The notes beneath the pieces are model-generated. The model was not told the origin of the DNA and did not search any database. It saw only the letters and a list, made by a program, of their open reading frames with translations. Positions 22,356 through 33,420 of a stretch of 64,000 bases of DNA are shown in pieces. This DNA comes from Fistularia commersonii (Eukaryota > Chordata > Actinopteri > Syngnathiformes > Fistulariidae). The DNA lies in the NCBI GenBank assembly GCA_037954325.1, contig JBBMNZ010000008.1, positions 725,001 through 789,000 of the forward strand. The letters run 5' to 3'. The position numbers and the translations under genes were made by a program. Numbering within the stretch: the stretch's first letter is position 1; every line of letters begins with the position of its first letter.

Positions 22356-23233
22356 GTCCATGATGGCAGAGTGTTGCGATGAGCGCCAGTCCAGGGACGA
22401 GCTGGAGGAGCTTCGCCGGTGAGCAGCTGAGTGACGTGCTGCTGTGAGGAGGCAAGTGTTGGAGCTGGATGTCGGAGATGGATTTTTTGTGGAGGGAAAG
22501 ATGGTGGAGCAGGAGGAGCGAGAAGATTTCGGCCGACGGAAATGCCGTCTTGCTAGGCGCCATCGGGATCCGGAGTTTCGAGAGGCTAGCCGGCTAGCTA
22601 GCTAGCTAGCCAGCCAGCCGGCTCAGGTCGGCAAGCTAGTTTGGTAGCTTGCTGGAGTTTGTCCAGGTGAGCCTTTGTCTTTGGTTTGGTTGATTGGTTG
22701 GAGAGCGGGAAGCGGCAGCCAAACGCGCCAGCATCCTCCCGCCCGCCATCTTGCCAAAAAAAAAAAAAAAAATTAAGTAGCTTTTCTCCCCCTCTGTCCG
22801 ACAGCCTGATCCCTACGTTGTCTCGCTTCACCGCGACGAATGGTTTGGTCCGGGAGTCACGTTTCTTCTGAGAACCCAGACGCTTTAAATGCCTGGAGCT
22901 CCTCCGGGTGGAACCTTCAGTCAGGTTACGTCCAGGTTCTGGGTTGGACCCCGTATTAGCACCACGCCGGGTCTCAGTTCTCCGCTTAAGTAGCATCCCC
23001 AAGATACCGACCTCTCAGTTCACTGCTTTCGGAGTAAAGTCCTGCATATCTTGTAATCCCGGAGCGTTATCTAAAGCGAGCGGCGGCCCCGTGAAGTCAA
23101 ACACATTTGCAGAGTTTCACCGGAGGGACTTTTTCTGCTGATAATGAACACTTTTGAGCGCTTCCGCGTCACGTCCAGAAAAAAAAATGGAGTCACTTTC
23201 ATGGCTAACTAACGGCGCATTGAAATTCAGCCT
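22356..23233. other. Possible remainder of repeat Z, then unique-looking DNA
   Basis: No gene was recognised. A GCTA tandem lies at 22590-22610 and an A run at about 22757-22771. CCGCCATCTTG, a YY1-like motif, lies at 22743-22753. Confidence 0.35.
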
Positions 23234-23259
23234 GCGGCGGCGGCGGCGGCGGCGGCGGC
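23234..23259. repeat. (CGG)n microsatellite
   Basis: About eight perfect CGG units. CGG repeats are uncommon and prone to methylation and expansion. Confidence 0.9.
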
Positions 23260-23846
23260 TCGGCCCGCGGCGACGTCTGACAAATGATGCAAAGCTTCCA
23301 CTCAATTTGTTAAGTTTGCATTATTTTATATTTATTTTGAGTACAGGGGTGCTGAGCTTTAACTATGCAAGTGATACATGTTAATATATGTTACATACAG
23401 CGGCGTCTTAACACACAAATGTCATTTGTTCCAGAAGTGGGTTCTTATATTGAATTTATTTTTTTGAATCTTCGAGGAATTGTCTTTCTTCAATCCAACC
23501 CCCCCAAAAGTCACAAAATAAGGATATTTATCTGGAAAAACAAAAATAAAGGGATATAAATGATGTAAGAGGCATCAAAAAGAAAAGGCATGGTTATTGT
23601 AAACTGGTAGTTTTGTAAAATGAATCCGGAGCTCGGACTCAGATCACCGCACATGGTTATGGACATAAACGCTGAGCCGAAAACAATTAAAAATCAATTC
23701 AATTAAAATTAACTTCAACTGTACTTGCATTCAGAATTTTAGTTTTCTTCACTACTTTTTCTTTTTGCGATTCATCTTCCTGTGAATTACAGGCGCTAGA
23801 TAACACTCCTTTCTTGCAGAATGGATCTCATGAAGTTTACTTTTGC

Positions 23847-24192
23847 CTATTTCTTTAAAATGTCCTGGAATGACAAGCATTTGTCGTTGAAATGCTGGGA
23901 TTTACGTCTCGCACGCACTTTTTCTGGGTGTTTCTGCTCGGTGGAATCGGTCAATTCTGACGTCGTGGTAACGTGTCGTTCCCTGGAGGCGTCGGTTGTG
24001 AGCTCCTGCTGAAGCTCCACGCCGAGTTCATCCGTGTCCTCGCTCTCGTCCTCCTCCGACCCGATGGACTCTTAGCGGGACGGAACTTCGTCCGCCACCG
24101 CCGCTTCACTTCCTTCGTTTTCGATTTGCGGGAGTTTGCTCGTTGGTGCCGCGCAAATTTTCGACTTTTGATTTTCTCAGTCTTGTACTCAT
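23847..24192 (-). pseudogene. Candidate broken open frame with acidic segment
   Basis: On the minus strand a frame ending at TAG 23847-23849 stays open for 74 codons, back to a TAA at 24072-24074. The same frame continues open upstream of that stop for about 29 more codons, back to about 24161. An ATG at 24190-24192 lies in a frame one base off. The encoded protein has an acidic segment (SEEDESEDTDEL), a Thr/Ser-rich part and a basic C-terminal part (RARRKSQHF). This composition is more protein-like than the other orphan frames here. I recognise no family. It could be a decayed transposon gene, a processed pseudogene or chance. Confidence 0.2.
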
Positions 24193-24289
24193 ACCATGAC
24201 ATCTTTCACATTTCAAGGGTAAAATTAGCTCGAATCACACTTTGTATCTTGTCACAAATATGAATATCCATTCATATTTGCGACACACT

Positions 24290-24385
24290 GTGTATCAGCC
24301 GATGAGCGGGACGGTTCCGGCCTCCCCTGCAACCTGAAGCGCAGGATAAACGCTTTAGATAAGGAATGAATGAATGAATGTTTCC
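24290..24385 (+). repeat. SINE-type 3' tail fragment
   Basis: 'cctgcaacctgaagcgcagg' followed by 'ataaacgctttagataagg' and 'aatgaatgaatgaatg' matches the common fish repeat tail with a (GAAT)n end. The head is missing. Confidence 0.55.
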
Positions 24386-25303
24386 AGACGGCAGCTTGTC
24401 ACTGAGCCTGGTAAAACCTGTGCGGACCTCCGGTTATTCATCCTGTCATGGTGGACCGAAAGCGTGGCCTGTCCTCCCCCAGGAAGGCCTCCCAGTAGGA
24501 ACGGGAGCGCCGACCTCCCGGCCTGATTGGATCCTCTCCTTTTGACATTGACCCTCGGATTACAAGTTTATGTTTTTTTTTTTTTCCATTTCATTTTTTA
24601 TTTTCCGGTAAATCTGCTCGGCGGTTGTGACTCCTCCCGCCCGTGGCCCCTCGGCGGCCGGAGTCTGGGAGCCTGCTTTTAATTAGAGCGGGCGCGCGGA
24701 GAGAATATAATTTCGGGGGGGGGGGGGGCTTATCAGCTCAATGCAGCTGGATACGGCGAATTTATCACACTTGCTTCCATCTCCTCGATAAGGTCCTCCT
24801 CCTCGGCCTGGTGTACATTCAAATAAGACGGCGAGCGGATCCCGGTAAGCCGCCTGACAGATTGTTGTTGCCAACGGAGCGCAGCCGGCGGCTCATGAGT
24901 CATTCCCCGCAAACCCTCGCGCCTCCCCGCCCTCCCATCTTCACTTTTCCTTCCCCGAGCTCGGGAGACGATGGCGGGAGATTTACGCCCGCGGCGGAAG
25001 GCCGACGATTGACATCTGTAACGGTCGACGTGGCGTTCGGCGTAAATTGCCCTCCGGCGACGACGCGGCCTAGCGACGGGCGCTACGAGCAGGCTGAGGG
25101 CGACCAGACATTTCATCCGGCGGGTAGAAGGCCACTCTTGGACGCAAAAAAAATGACGTTTTTGGTTAGAATGAACTCACGACGGGTGGAAGTTGCGTCT
25201 GCGGCCGAAACCTCGGAGGGGCGGCGGCGCTCGGGGAGATCGGCAATGTTTAGCCAACGTGCGCCGTCGATCGTCGTGGAGTGGAATCACGTGTTCGCCC
25301 ATC
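24386..25303. other. CpG-rich unique-looking DNA without supported gene
   Basis: A 275-codon open frame runs from 24643 to 25470 on the plus strand, but its end is encoded by a (CA)n microsatellite. It contains no recognisable domain and overlaps open frames on the other strand, so it is judged a by-product of high GC. A G run lies at 24715-24728. Confidence 0.45.
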
Positions 25304-25304
25304 G

Positions 25305-25336
<32 letters not shown>

Positions 25337-25351
25337 AAAACACACACACAC
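25304..25351. repeat. (CA)n microsatellite, interrupted
   Basis: CA units with CG and AAAA interruptions. Confidence 0.95.
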
Positions 25352-25616
25352 GCGCTCTTACATGCAGGTCATGTGATCCGCCCGTCTCCACGGCACCGGA
25401 GTTCAGGTGGAGGCGTAAACAGTGGAGGTTGCAGGCATCTCCTGACTTATTTATGTCCTTGTTCGCCTGACAGAAGCGTCTCCTCAGAGAAAGAGGAGGT
25501 CATGTGACTGAATAAAATGAAGCCATCGGATGACTTTCACAGTCGTCTGACAGGAGCGACAAAGCTGCTACTAATAACGCTAATATTGCTAATGATAATC
25601 ATGGCGGGCGTTATGG

Positions 25617-25681
25617 CGGCGCAGTGGTCAGAGCCTTCCTGAGTGGAGTCTCATGCCGGAGGTTCACCGGAGACCCACGTC
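25617..25681 (+). repeat. SINE-type fragment, internally deleted
   Basis: 'ggcggcgcagtggtcagag' is the A-box head, and 'catgccggaggttcaccgga' is the body block of the same family. The sequence between them is missing. Confidence 0.5.
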
Positions 25682-25765
25682 GGGCAACCTACGGCCCGTG
25701 GGCCAAATACGGCCCGCTGGGCTTTTAAATGCGGCCCGCCAAACGGGAGATTTCATAGAATTAAA
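25682..25765 (+). mobile_element. hAT-like terminal fragment (tentative)
   Basis: The string 'gggcaacctacggcccgtgg' followed by 'gccaaatacggcccgc' and 'aaatgcggcccgccaaacg' resembles the ends of hAT-type elements in vertebrates. No transposase or second end was found nearby. Confidence 0.35.
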
Positions 25766-26305
25766 TCTCATTTATTTGTCATTTTCTCTGAAACACCTGC
25801 ATTCTTTATACAGGAGTGAACAAAAGTGAACAGCGGGTGCCGAGTGTTTGATAAGGACTTGACGACAAAATATTGTTTCGCCGAAGTCCGATGGACGACC
25901 CGATACGCCCGGTGCGGCAAGAGCCTGCTGCGGTTTTCAAAGAATACAATATCAGCCGTCGCTTTGCCACGAAGAATGCTAGCTATGCTCGTGAGCGGTC
26001 AACGCATGAACGGGCGGTCACGGCTCAGAGATCGGCGGCTAGAGTCAGCAAACGATAAACCGCGATTAAAGAGTCGAGTACCGAAGCAAGTTTTAGGCCG
26101 GCCTTCGAATTAGCCAGTAGCCATGTAGGTAAACATCCGGCACATAAGCGTTCGGTTCGACCTTCAAACACCAGCAAGGCCCGTCACAGATCCGATCGAA
26201 CCGACCGACATCCTCGGATCCATCTCGAGGATAACCACGACAAAACTAAGTCCAGACTCTGACGGAGAAAATGTTCAAATCATTGCACGTGTACATTTCA
26301 CATGT

Positions 26306-26589
26306 ACCGTAATTTCCGGGTGATAAACCGCAACTTTTTTCACGTAAACAACGCTGCGGCTAATATTTGGACTTTGGGTGTGGGGGGGGGGGGCGCTAAC
26401 GAGCTTCACGACGCTAAAACGTTTATCCTCCTCACATCGGACCGATGAAATGAGTGGGAAATTCTGAGTCCGTTCAACTCCGACACCGAAGAAGACGACT
26501 TTTAGTGCGCAGGAGGAAGTCCGAGAGAGCGATCGGCGAGCCGGTGCGGCTTATACTGAGGTGCGCTCAATAGTCGGGAAATTACGGTA
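26306..26589. mobile_element. MITE with matching inverted ends, copy 3
   Basis: The left end TACCGTAATTTCC and the right end GGGAAATTACGGTA form inverted repeats. This fits TA target duplications around CCGTAATTTCC...GGAAATTACGG. The interior has 'gataaaccgcaac', 'acatcggaccgatgaaa' and 'agtgcgcaggaggaag', linking it to 1-523 and 15822-16197. No coding capacity. TA targeting points to the Tc1/mariner/pogo superfamily. A similar start (TACCGTATTTTCGG) opens the pogo-like element at 36594. Confidence 0.75.
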
Positions 26590-26979
26590 CTTTTATTGTA
26601 TCCTGTCCATGTCATGTATATCGGTTCACACAAATATCCCATCCATCCGGTCCTGGCTCGGCCCCTCTGGCACTTTTCAGAACCCGAGTCGACCCGCGAC
26701 TCGAGAGGTTTGCCCGCCTCCGGGATCGATGTTTGAATGAGAGGGTGAACGCTTTTTCTGTATCGTGTGTTTGCTGGCGTGTCGGGAAACGAGTTTCCAG
26801 CACGATGAAGTTCTTCCTCTGCTTTCTGCAGATCAAACTGTCCGGGTGCCGGTAGAAGATAAACAGTTAAGTATGCAGGGACAATGCGAAGAGTAATAAG
26901 CGTAGTGAGGACGTATTGGGTGTCCAATGTGAGAAAGGGCAGGTTGGATGCAAACAGTTGAGTTCAGAACCGGCTGAAA

Positions 26980-27300
26980 GTGAACTTTCAGGTCCGTCTA
27001 ATTGTCCCGAGGCCAAACGGGCTTGTTGTTTCTTGTCGGTGCTTCAGGAGTCCGATAGCAGTTGGGCAGAACGGGTTCTTCGGTCCAGACGTTCTTCATT
27101 TCACCCTCCTCCGTCCTCGGCGACGGCAGCGGCTCTCCTGCCGAGGGAGCTGCTCTACTTTCTGGTGATCTTCTCTGCGATCTTCACCGCTCATCGGGCG
27201 GCTGTGAGACACAGCTGCTCAGAAGCTCTCAGCTGTGCGGCTGTAGAAGTTGATGAGCGTCTTAGGAGACCAAAGATGCCAAAGTTCCTCCATCTGAGAG
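26980..27300 (-). pseudogene. Degenerate antisense LINE 3' region (tentative)
   Basis: The plus strand has 'ggagtccgatagcagttggg', 'ctggtgatcttctctgcgat', 'gtagaagttgatgagcgtct' and 'gccaaagttcctcc'. This is the antisense pattern I associate with the C-terminal coding part of fish L2/Rex-like LINEs. No clear open frame remains. Assignment is by recall of the pattern only. Confidence 0.35.
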
Positions 27301-27307
27301 GGTGAAC

Positions 27308-27412
27308 GGACGTGTGATGGATCCAGGACGAACCCGCCTCTCGTCCGATCACGGCTGGGACCGACCGAGGCAGGAGAGGCAGCGGATCATGAAGGAAGGA
27401 ATGGATAAAAAT
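27308..27412 (+). repeat. SINE-type 3' half fragment
   Basis: 'gtgatggatccaggacgaac' followed by 'ccgcctctcgtccgatcacg' and 'gctgggac' matches the 3' half of a widespread fish repeat whose consensus passes through ccgcctctcgcccgat and gctgggatagg. Confidence 0.5.
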
Positions 27413-30154
27413 GGTCACGACAACAACACCTGATGATAGAACAAGCCTTTTGGGAAAAGGAGTCCAGCACAAGTCAAAACGATCCCAAATTAAACACGAA
27501 AGACTTCATAACTCCACATGAATGCAATAACAGAGAAGATAATAAGAACAGAGTTAAAAGACGATGAGAAAAGACAGCGTTGCAGAACAGCGGATGAGTA
27601 CGACAGATGGAACGAGGGCGGAAGGAGCCAGAGTTTCGGTGGAGATGAGATTGTAGCGGCTATTTTTAGGTCAGAATGCAAGAGCGTCGGTTTAATTCCA
27701 GAGGAGGATCCTAACTGGATGCAACAGGGCTGGAAAACCTTCTCTGATTTGTGGCTCAGACTCGGATTCCAATCGAATCAGCGTCCCAGAGTCCTGGCGG
27801 CCGGCGGCCCGGGAGCAGAGCCGGGGCCGCCGGCCCGCCGGGGATCGATAGGGTTTCAGACCTTGAGCGGGAGAATAAATCCAGACACATTTCAGACAAT
27901 CTGGAAGCATCTTAGAGGACTTTAGCGGCACTGGCTTCCATCTTTTTTTCATTGAACCGCCATCCTGCGTCCCATCGGGCCAGAAAGCATCGCCGTAGCG
28001 AAGGAGCACTACATTTAGCATGCTAGCGAGAGCAGAAGCTACAACACAAGAACATTACTACTGCTACTATATGATCGTAATTATTATGATCGGTTGTATG
28101 ATTATCATCTTTGTCATCCCCACATTATCATAATGACCGTTTTCCGGCCGAAAGGTCCGGCCCTCTGCTCCGTTTGAAACCCTAAAACGGGCGCCGAAGT
28201 CGAAACGCTCGCTTTTTCTTTGCCGTGAGTTTTTATTTTCTGTCTAACGTCCACGTCGTGCAGATCGAGCTCCGACCCGCCGGCCCGTTTGTTTGTTATT
28301 TTATTTATTTACCTGCGCTCTCGCAAAATTCAAATCACACCCGCGCCATGATTCATCTGCACGCTCGTCCGGATCCCGCCGTCCGCCGCCGCTCTGAGCG
28401 GAGGAGCGGCGGGAGCGCGAACGGCGTGAGGTCCCGACCTTCGAAGCACCCGGCGTCTGAAATACGAACATCCAGCGCCGCCGTGTCCTGACAGCCGTGC
28501 ATCTCGTCTTCTGCGGCAGCTTCGCCGGATCCGCTTGTCGCTCATCATCTTGTTGCTCATCAGCCGGCGGGTGCAGGGAAGCAACGACTTCTGCCGTCTC
28601 CTGGCGACCCTTGCTCCGTCTGGTAGAACAGATCTCCACCAACCTTCAAGCAGAAGGTTGGTGGTTCCGTCCCCTCCCGTCTGAGAGCTTCAGCGTCCCA
28701 CCAGCAAGTGGGAAGTTCATTCATTCCTTCTGGATCCCAGAGCCACGTTTGGACTCATACAACCATCCAGCCATTGAACAGAAGCGAAAAAAGAAAGAAT
28801 TATAGATCAGCTTGCAACAATGATAACTTTATTACAGCGCTCGCCGGTTTACTGAGTAGTTTTCATAAAGCGGGATGATTGTTGGCAATATTCAACATGT
28901 TTTCGCTGAAAAAACTGAAGCGGCTTATCGGCGTAATAGGTGTGTAATGTCTTTAAGTGACGCCTTCATTTCTTTGGCTTCATGCCGCGTGCTGACAACA
29001 TTTTAGACACAGTAAACGCAGCGGTCCCTCCTGGTCGCACCGAGTCTCAGCGCTACATCATGCGCTTCCTCATCTTTCCTCGTCTGAGCTCTCGGGTGAC
29101 TTTCGTTTGTCTCATTATCTCCGTCTCTCACCGCTTTTCTTATCATCCCCGTTAAATATTTTCCATGGCGTCTCTCGAGGGTTTGTTCACCGCTTTTCAT
29201 TTTTTCTGATGGCGGGTGTGCGCGCATGCCCGGTACAAAACAAACCTACAGGAAAGCTCATCCTGCACCAGGAGCTTGTTCCCTTCGGCGCCTCCGTCGT
29301 CGATTTTACACTTGGCTTAGCCGCGCGGCTAACGGCGAGATAAAGCGTCGCATCTGTCCGAGTCCCTGCCGTACCTACGACGCGTCTCTCCGAGGACGAG
29401 GCGGCCGCTCGGGGACGCGGCGATAATTGCGACGTAAACGCCGCCGGCCTGCAGAAAAAACGCATGAGCGTGCTGGAAAAAGAAAGCCAGCATGTTTTTT
29501 AGGCCAGATATATCACTAAGTCATGAGGGGCCGCAGTGAAATGAAGATTAATGGGTGATTAGCGGCGTGTCGGCGGTGAGGGATCCCGCTGTTTGGCGGG
29601 GCATGTAAGATAGGTGAGAGGGTGGAGGAGAGGACCAGGTGGCATGGATGCACAGCCCGCCGTCTCTGGGCGCGCTAATGCGGCAGCTTAAGATCCATCC
29701 CGATTAGCAGTCGGCCGGGCCGTCGGCCCCCCCTGTGATGAAAAATAAATGAAAAAGCTCTTTTTCTTCCAAAGTCTTTCAAGGTGCTCGCCTCCAAACT
29801 TCAATGTCGGCGCCGCGGCGTCCTTGGCCGACACACGCCGGCCGGCCCGCCGTTCCGCGTCTCCGAAGCTCTACCGCGTCACGGGGACGCCGCGGGAGCC
29901 CGTTTCCGATCTCAGTTCTTACGAAATAACTCCCTCGGATGTGATTCCGAAAAACTAATTTCCTCGAGAATCCCTGCTCTTGTCTGAATTAGTCTTGGGC
30001 GTTTTGGTGATTTCAGTGAACGTGATTGAAAAGCTCAGTCTAATCTTTTATCGGCCCCCGAAGGCCAGGAGCGAGACATGTATCTCCTCAGCCGAGTTTA
30101 AGAGCTACAGCTTTGACAAACTCAAGATACTTTCCATGAAGGAGGAAAAAACAT
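27413..30154. other. Unique-looking DNA without recognised genes
   Basis: Many overlapping short frames on both strands, none with a recognisable motif. CpG-rich at 28340-28470, 29280-29440 and 29800-29910. A possible weak SINE-like remnant lies at 28645-28700. Nothing else was supported. Confidence 0.4.
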
Positions 30155-30335
30155 GCGGCGGTTCGAGCTTCAGGCTCGCAGCCAGAAGGTCCCTGGTTGG
30201 ATTCCCGGCGTGCAGCGTCTCCGTGTTCTCCGCTGGGGTTCCTCAGGGTTCTCCGGGTTCCTCCCGCAGTCCAGACCCATGCGGGAGGTTCAGTGGAGAC
30301 CATGAACTGTGGATGAGAAGGTGGATGGTTTAGTG
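30155..30335 (+). repeat. SINE-type repeat, body copy
   Basis: It contains 'ggttcgagcttcaggctcgc' and 'agccagaaggtccctggttg', then 'ggattcccggcgtgc', 'ggggttcctcagggttctcc' and 'gggttcctcccgcagtccag'. 'acccatgcgggaggttcagt' and 'ggagacc' follow. The copy is well preserved in the body but lacks the (GAAT)n tail. Confidence 0.6.
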
Positions 30336-30337
30336 CC

Positions 30338-30500
30338 GGGGTCGGCAAGCCGAAGATCCCTGTGGATTTTTGTGATGAACGTGTATTTTATTTTAGTTTG
30401 TTCATTTTTAAAATTCCATTTTAAATGTGAAGATTATGGCAATCTTGTAACACCAAAACAAAATGTGTTAAAATATTTTCATGGCTCTTGATAAGAGAGT
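30338..30500 (+). mobile_element. hAT-like terminal remnant (tentative)
   Basis: It opens with 'ggggtcggcaagccgaagat' and closes near 'ttcatggctcttgataagag'. Both resemble the ends of short non-autonomous hAT elements in vertebrates. TIRs are not demonstrable by eye. Confidence 0.3.
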
Positions 30501-30884
30501 GCCAGTAAAAGGACGACGGCACGCAGAGAGAAGGAGGACGGCATGTTTGCTTTGCTGCTGGTGGATCATTTAAGTTCAGAAAAATACGAGAGGGACTCAA
30601 ATAGAATTTGAGTACTTGGCTTAAAAAGTAACCTTCAACCCAGCGTCTTTTTTTCAGAGTTCAAAATGTTTGCAGAAATTTTGTTTTTTTTCTGGAGTTG
30701 TTCATTGATTTAAAAAAAAAAAAAAACCAACACATTTGGTTTACACATTGCGTACCGGCTAAAAAAATAAGGTTCTATGCCGCGTTAATTCCTTTTAACT
30801 TTCCAAAAGGTTTGGGCTCCCGCTGTTTCCTTCACTGTGGGGAAATGAGTCCGAACGGCGGTTTGACAAAAGATTTGATATCTC

Positions 30885-31013
30885 CAAATAATGTGTGGAT
30901 GAGGGAGTGGGAACAGGTTTCAGGGTTCCCTGCAACAACCTCACCATCCTCACTGCAGGATACACACTGTAGAGAATGAATGAATGAATGAATGAATGAA
31001 TGAATGAAGGTGT
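30885..31013 (+). repeat. SINE-type 3' tail with (GAAT)n
   Basis: 'ggtttcagggttccctgcaa' leads to 'ctgcaggatacacactgtag' and then about nine GAAT units at 30975-31011. It ends 24 bp before the left end of the Tc1-like element. Confidence 0.6.
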
Positions 31014-31036
31014 GTGCTCCTTGTGCATGTCTTGTA

Positions 31037-31065
31037 CACTCACCGGCCACTTTATTAGGTACACC
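31037..31065 (+). repeat. Left terminal inverted repeat of Tc1-like element
   Basis: 29 bp, perfect inverse of 32201-32229. Confidence 0.95.
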
Positions 31066-31068
31066 ATG

Positions 31069-32156
31069 CTAGTAACGGGTTGGACCCCCTTTTGCCTTCA
31101 GAACTGCCTCAATTCTTCATGGCATAGATTCAACAAGGTGCTGGAAGCATTCCTCAGAGAGTTTGGTCCATATCGACATGATGGCATCACACAGTTGGTG
31201 CAGATTTGTCGTCTGAACATCCGTGATGCCAATCTCCCTTTCCACCACATCCCAAAGATGCTCTATTGGATTGAGATCTGGTGACTGCGGAGGCCGTTTG
31301 AGTCCAGTGAACTCATTGTCATGTTCAAGAAACCGGTCTGAGATGATTCCAGCTTTATGACACGGCGCATTATCCTGCTGAAAGTAGCCGTCAGAAGTTG
31401 GGTACATTGTGGTCATAGAGGGATGGACGTGGTCAGCAACAATACTCAGGTAGGCTGTGGCGTTGCAACGATGCTCAGTTGGTACCAAGGGACCCAAAGA
31501 GTGCCAAGAAAATATTCCCCACACCGTTACACCTCCACCACCAGCCTGAACCGTTGATACAAGGCAGGACGGATCCGTGCTTTCATGTTGTCGACGCCAA
31601 ATTCCGACCCGACCGTCCGAATGTCGCGGCAGAAATCGAGACTCGTCAGACCAGGCGACGTTTTTCCAAACCTCTATTGTCCAATTTCGATGAGCTCGTG
31701 CAAATTGTAGCCTCGGTTTCGGCGTGGTCTTCTGCTGCCGTAGCCCATCTGCCTCAGAGTTGGACGTCCTGTGCGTTCAGAGATGCTCTTCTGCCTACCT
31801 TGGTTGGAACGGGTGGTTATTTGAGTCACTGTTGCCTTTCTATCAGCTGGAACCAGTCTGGCCGTTCTCCTCTGACCTCTGGCATCAACAAGGCCTTTCC
31901 GCCCACAGAACTGCCGCTCACTGGATATTTTTTCTTTTTCGGACCGTTCTCTGTAAACCCTAGAGATGGTTGTGCGTGAAAATCCCAGTAGATCGGCAGT
32001 TTCTGGAATACTCAGACCAGCCCTTCTGGCACCAACAACCATGCCACGTTCAAAGTCGCTCCAATCACCTTTCTTCCCCAAACTGACGCTCGGTTTGGAC
32101 TGCAGGAGATCGTCTTGACCACGTCTACATGCCGAAATGCACTGAGTTGCCGCCAT
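31069..32156 (-). pseudogene. Tc1-like transposase, frameshifted
   Basis: The enzyme would bind the TIRs and cut and paste the element into TA sites. ATG is at 32156. The N-terminal half carries the helix-turn-helix region ('SIPETADLLGFSRTTISRVY') and a GRKG linker, and is open to 31674. Near 31690-31740 a small deletion after 'GYGSRRPRR' shifts the frame. In the new frame the catalytic region runs on: first Asp in 'NVAWSDESRF', a GGGG stretch, second Asp in 'FQQDNAPCH', Glu in 'SPDLNPIEHLWD' (a DDE triad with the Tc1-type spacing). A TGA at about 31117-31119 interrupts the last 16 codons, which end at TAG 31069-31071. Length would match the usual roughly 340 residues. Confidence 0.92.
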
Positions 32157-32200
32157 GCGATTGGCTGATTAGAAATTAAGTGTTAACGAGCAGTTGGACA

Positions 32201-32229
32201 GGTGTACCTAATAAAGTGGCCGGTGAGTG
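32201..32229 (-). repeat. Right terminal inverted repeat of Tc1-like element
   Basis: 29 bp, perfect inverse of 31037-31065, followed by a TA target duplication. Confidence 0.95.
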
Positions 32230-32246
32230 TACATATACACAATATG

Positions 32247-32248
<2 letters not shown>

Positions 32249-32302
<54 letters not shown>
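32249..32302. repeat. (GT)n microsatellite
   Basis: 27 uninterrupted GT units beside the Tc1-like element. Confidence 0.95.
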
Positions 32303-32305
<3 letters not shown>

Positions 32306-33239
32306 ATTCTGTCTGGTCCAGGGCTTCATTAGGACGCGTCTAAGAAAACCAATTAGTTTGCCGCTTCGCCACAAACCGGTGACGGAGTGAGGAAATGGCG
32401 GCGGAGAGTTATGGCGTCGGGGCTTTATCACAAAAAAAAAAAAAAAAAAAAAGGGAAGATGTATGCGGTGAAACAGATACTGAGAGGCTTCCGGAAAGAT
32501 CCATGGCCTCGGCCGCTGAGACGCCATCGACAGGCGGGTGTTTGATTTACACGCCGCACCGCCGGCTTTATCACCACTTTGCTGCTATTTCTTTTTTTTT
32601 TTTCCGCTTAAGTGAAGGACACATAAAGAAAAAAAAAAAGAAGAAATCCCCAAACATCTCGTCGTTCTTAAGGAAATTAAATGACAAAATGAAGTGCCGA
32701 GGATGAAGAGGGAACAATCGATCTCCCCGCGTGGGTTTTTTTTCTCTTTTTGAGAGACGGCTGAGGACGGGGCCGCCGTCGCCGCCGCGCTGAAGGTCGT
32801 AAATTTGCCGTTTCTGCTGAAACGGGTGTTTCTGAAATGGAAAAGCGTGCGGAGCAGCGGATAATGCCGCTCGCTTTTATTTATTTTTTTGTGTTTAATT
32901 TTAGACTCTTGGCTTTCGCAGCGTTGCTAAAATAATGTCATTTTCCTGGGAATGTGAAGACGTGTCGGCCGCCGCTCACCCAGCTGACAATGCGGCCAAA
33001 TCCAGATTATATCACAAGAAATCATCAAACAAATATCCGCGTTTGGAGTTCAGAGAAAAGACACGGAGCTGTAAATAAAACATACAAAAAACGAAAAAAT
33101 CTGCAGCAACATTTCATTGTGATTTTTCATTTCTTAATCGTGCACGCGGCGCGGCGGCGGGCTGCAGCCGCTCTGCTGCCATTGGACAGGAGGCGGGGCT
33201 CACGCCGGACCTGTCAATCACAGCGCCGTGGATAAAGAC
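32303..33239. other. Unique-looking DNA with A/T homopolymers
   Basis: No gene. Homopolymers lie at about 32432-32452 (A), 32590-32601 (T) and 32629-32638 (A). Confidence 0.4.
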
Positions 33240-33420
33240 ATCCAGTTGTTTGTCCGCATGTTTGAACAACGCAGGGTCTCCAGTGAAGCTCCTGTTTGGA
33301 CTGCAGGAGGAACCCGGGGAACCCTGAGGAACCCTGAGGAACATGGAGGCTCCACGCCGTGGGAATCGAACCTTCTGGCTGCGACGTGGACGCTCTGCTC
33401 GTGCCCGTGACACCTTTTAT
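33240..33420 (-). repeat. SINE-type repeat, body copy
   Basis: On the minus strand it reads 'cagccagaaggttcgattcc', then 'ggttcctcagggttcctcag', 'ggttccccgggttcctcctg' and 'cagtccaaacagg'. This is the same order as 30155-30335. A tandem duplication of the 'aaccctgagg' unit is present. Confidence 0.55.

Larger units (their letters stand above)
31037..32229 (-). mobile_element. Tc1-like transposon with perfect TIRs
   Basis: The 29 bases at 31037-31065 (beginning CACTCACCGGCCACTTTATT) are exactly reverse-complementary to 32201-32229. Both ends are flanked by TA (31035-31036 and 32230-32231), the target duplication of Tc1/mariner elements. The 1193-bp size and a single intronless transposase on the minus strand fit Tc1 elements of fish. 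Intact ends mean transposase supplied in trans could still recognise it, but its own gene is broken. A (GT)n run lies 19 bp beyond the right end. Confidence 0.95.

Noticed and set aside
24643..25470. 275-codon plus-strand frame
   Set aside because: No recognisable domain, ends through a (CA)n microsatellite (poly Thr-His), and overlaps other long frames on both strands in CpG-rich DNA.
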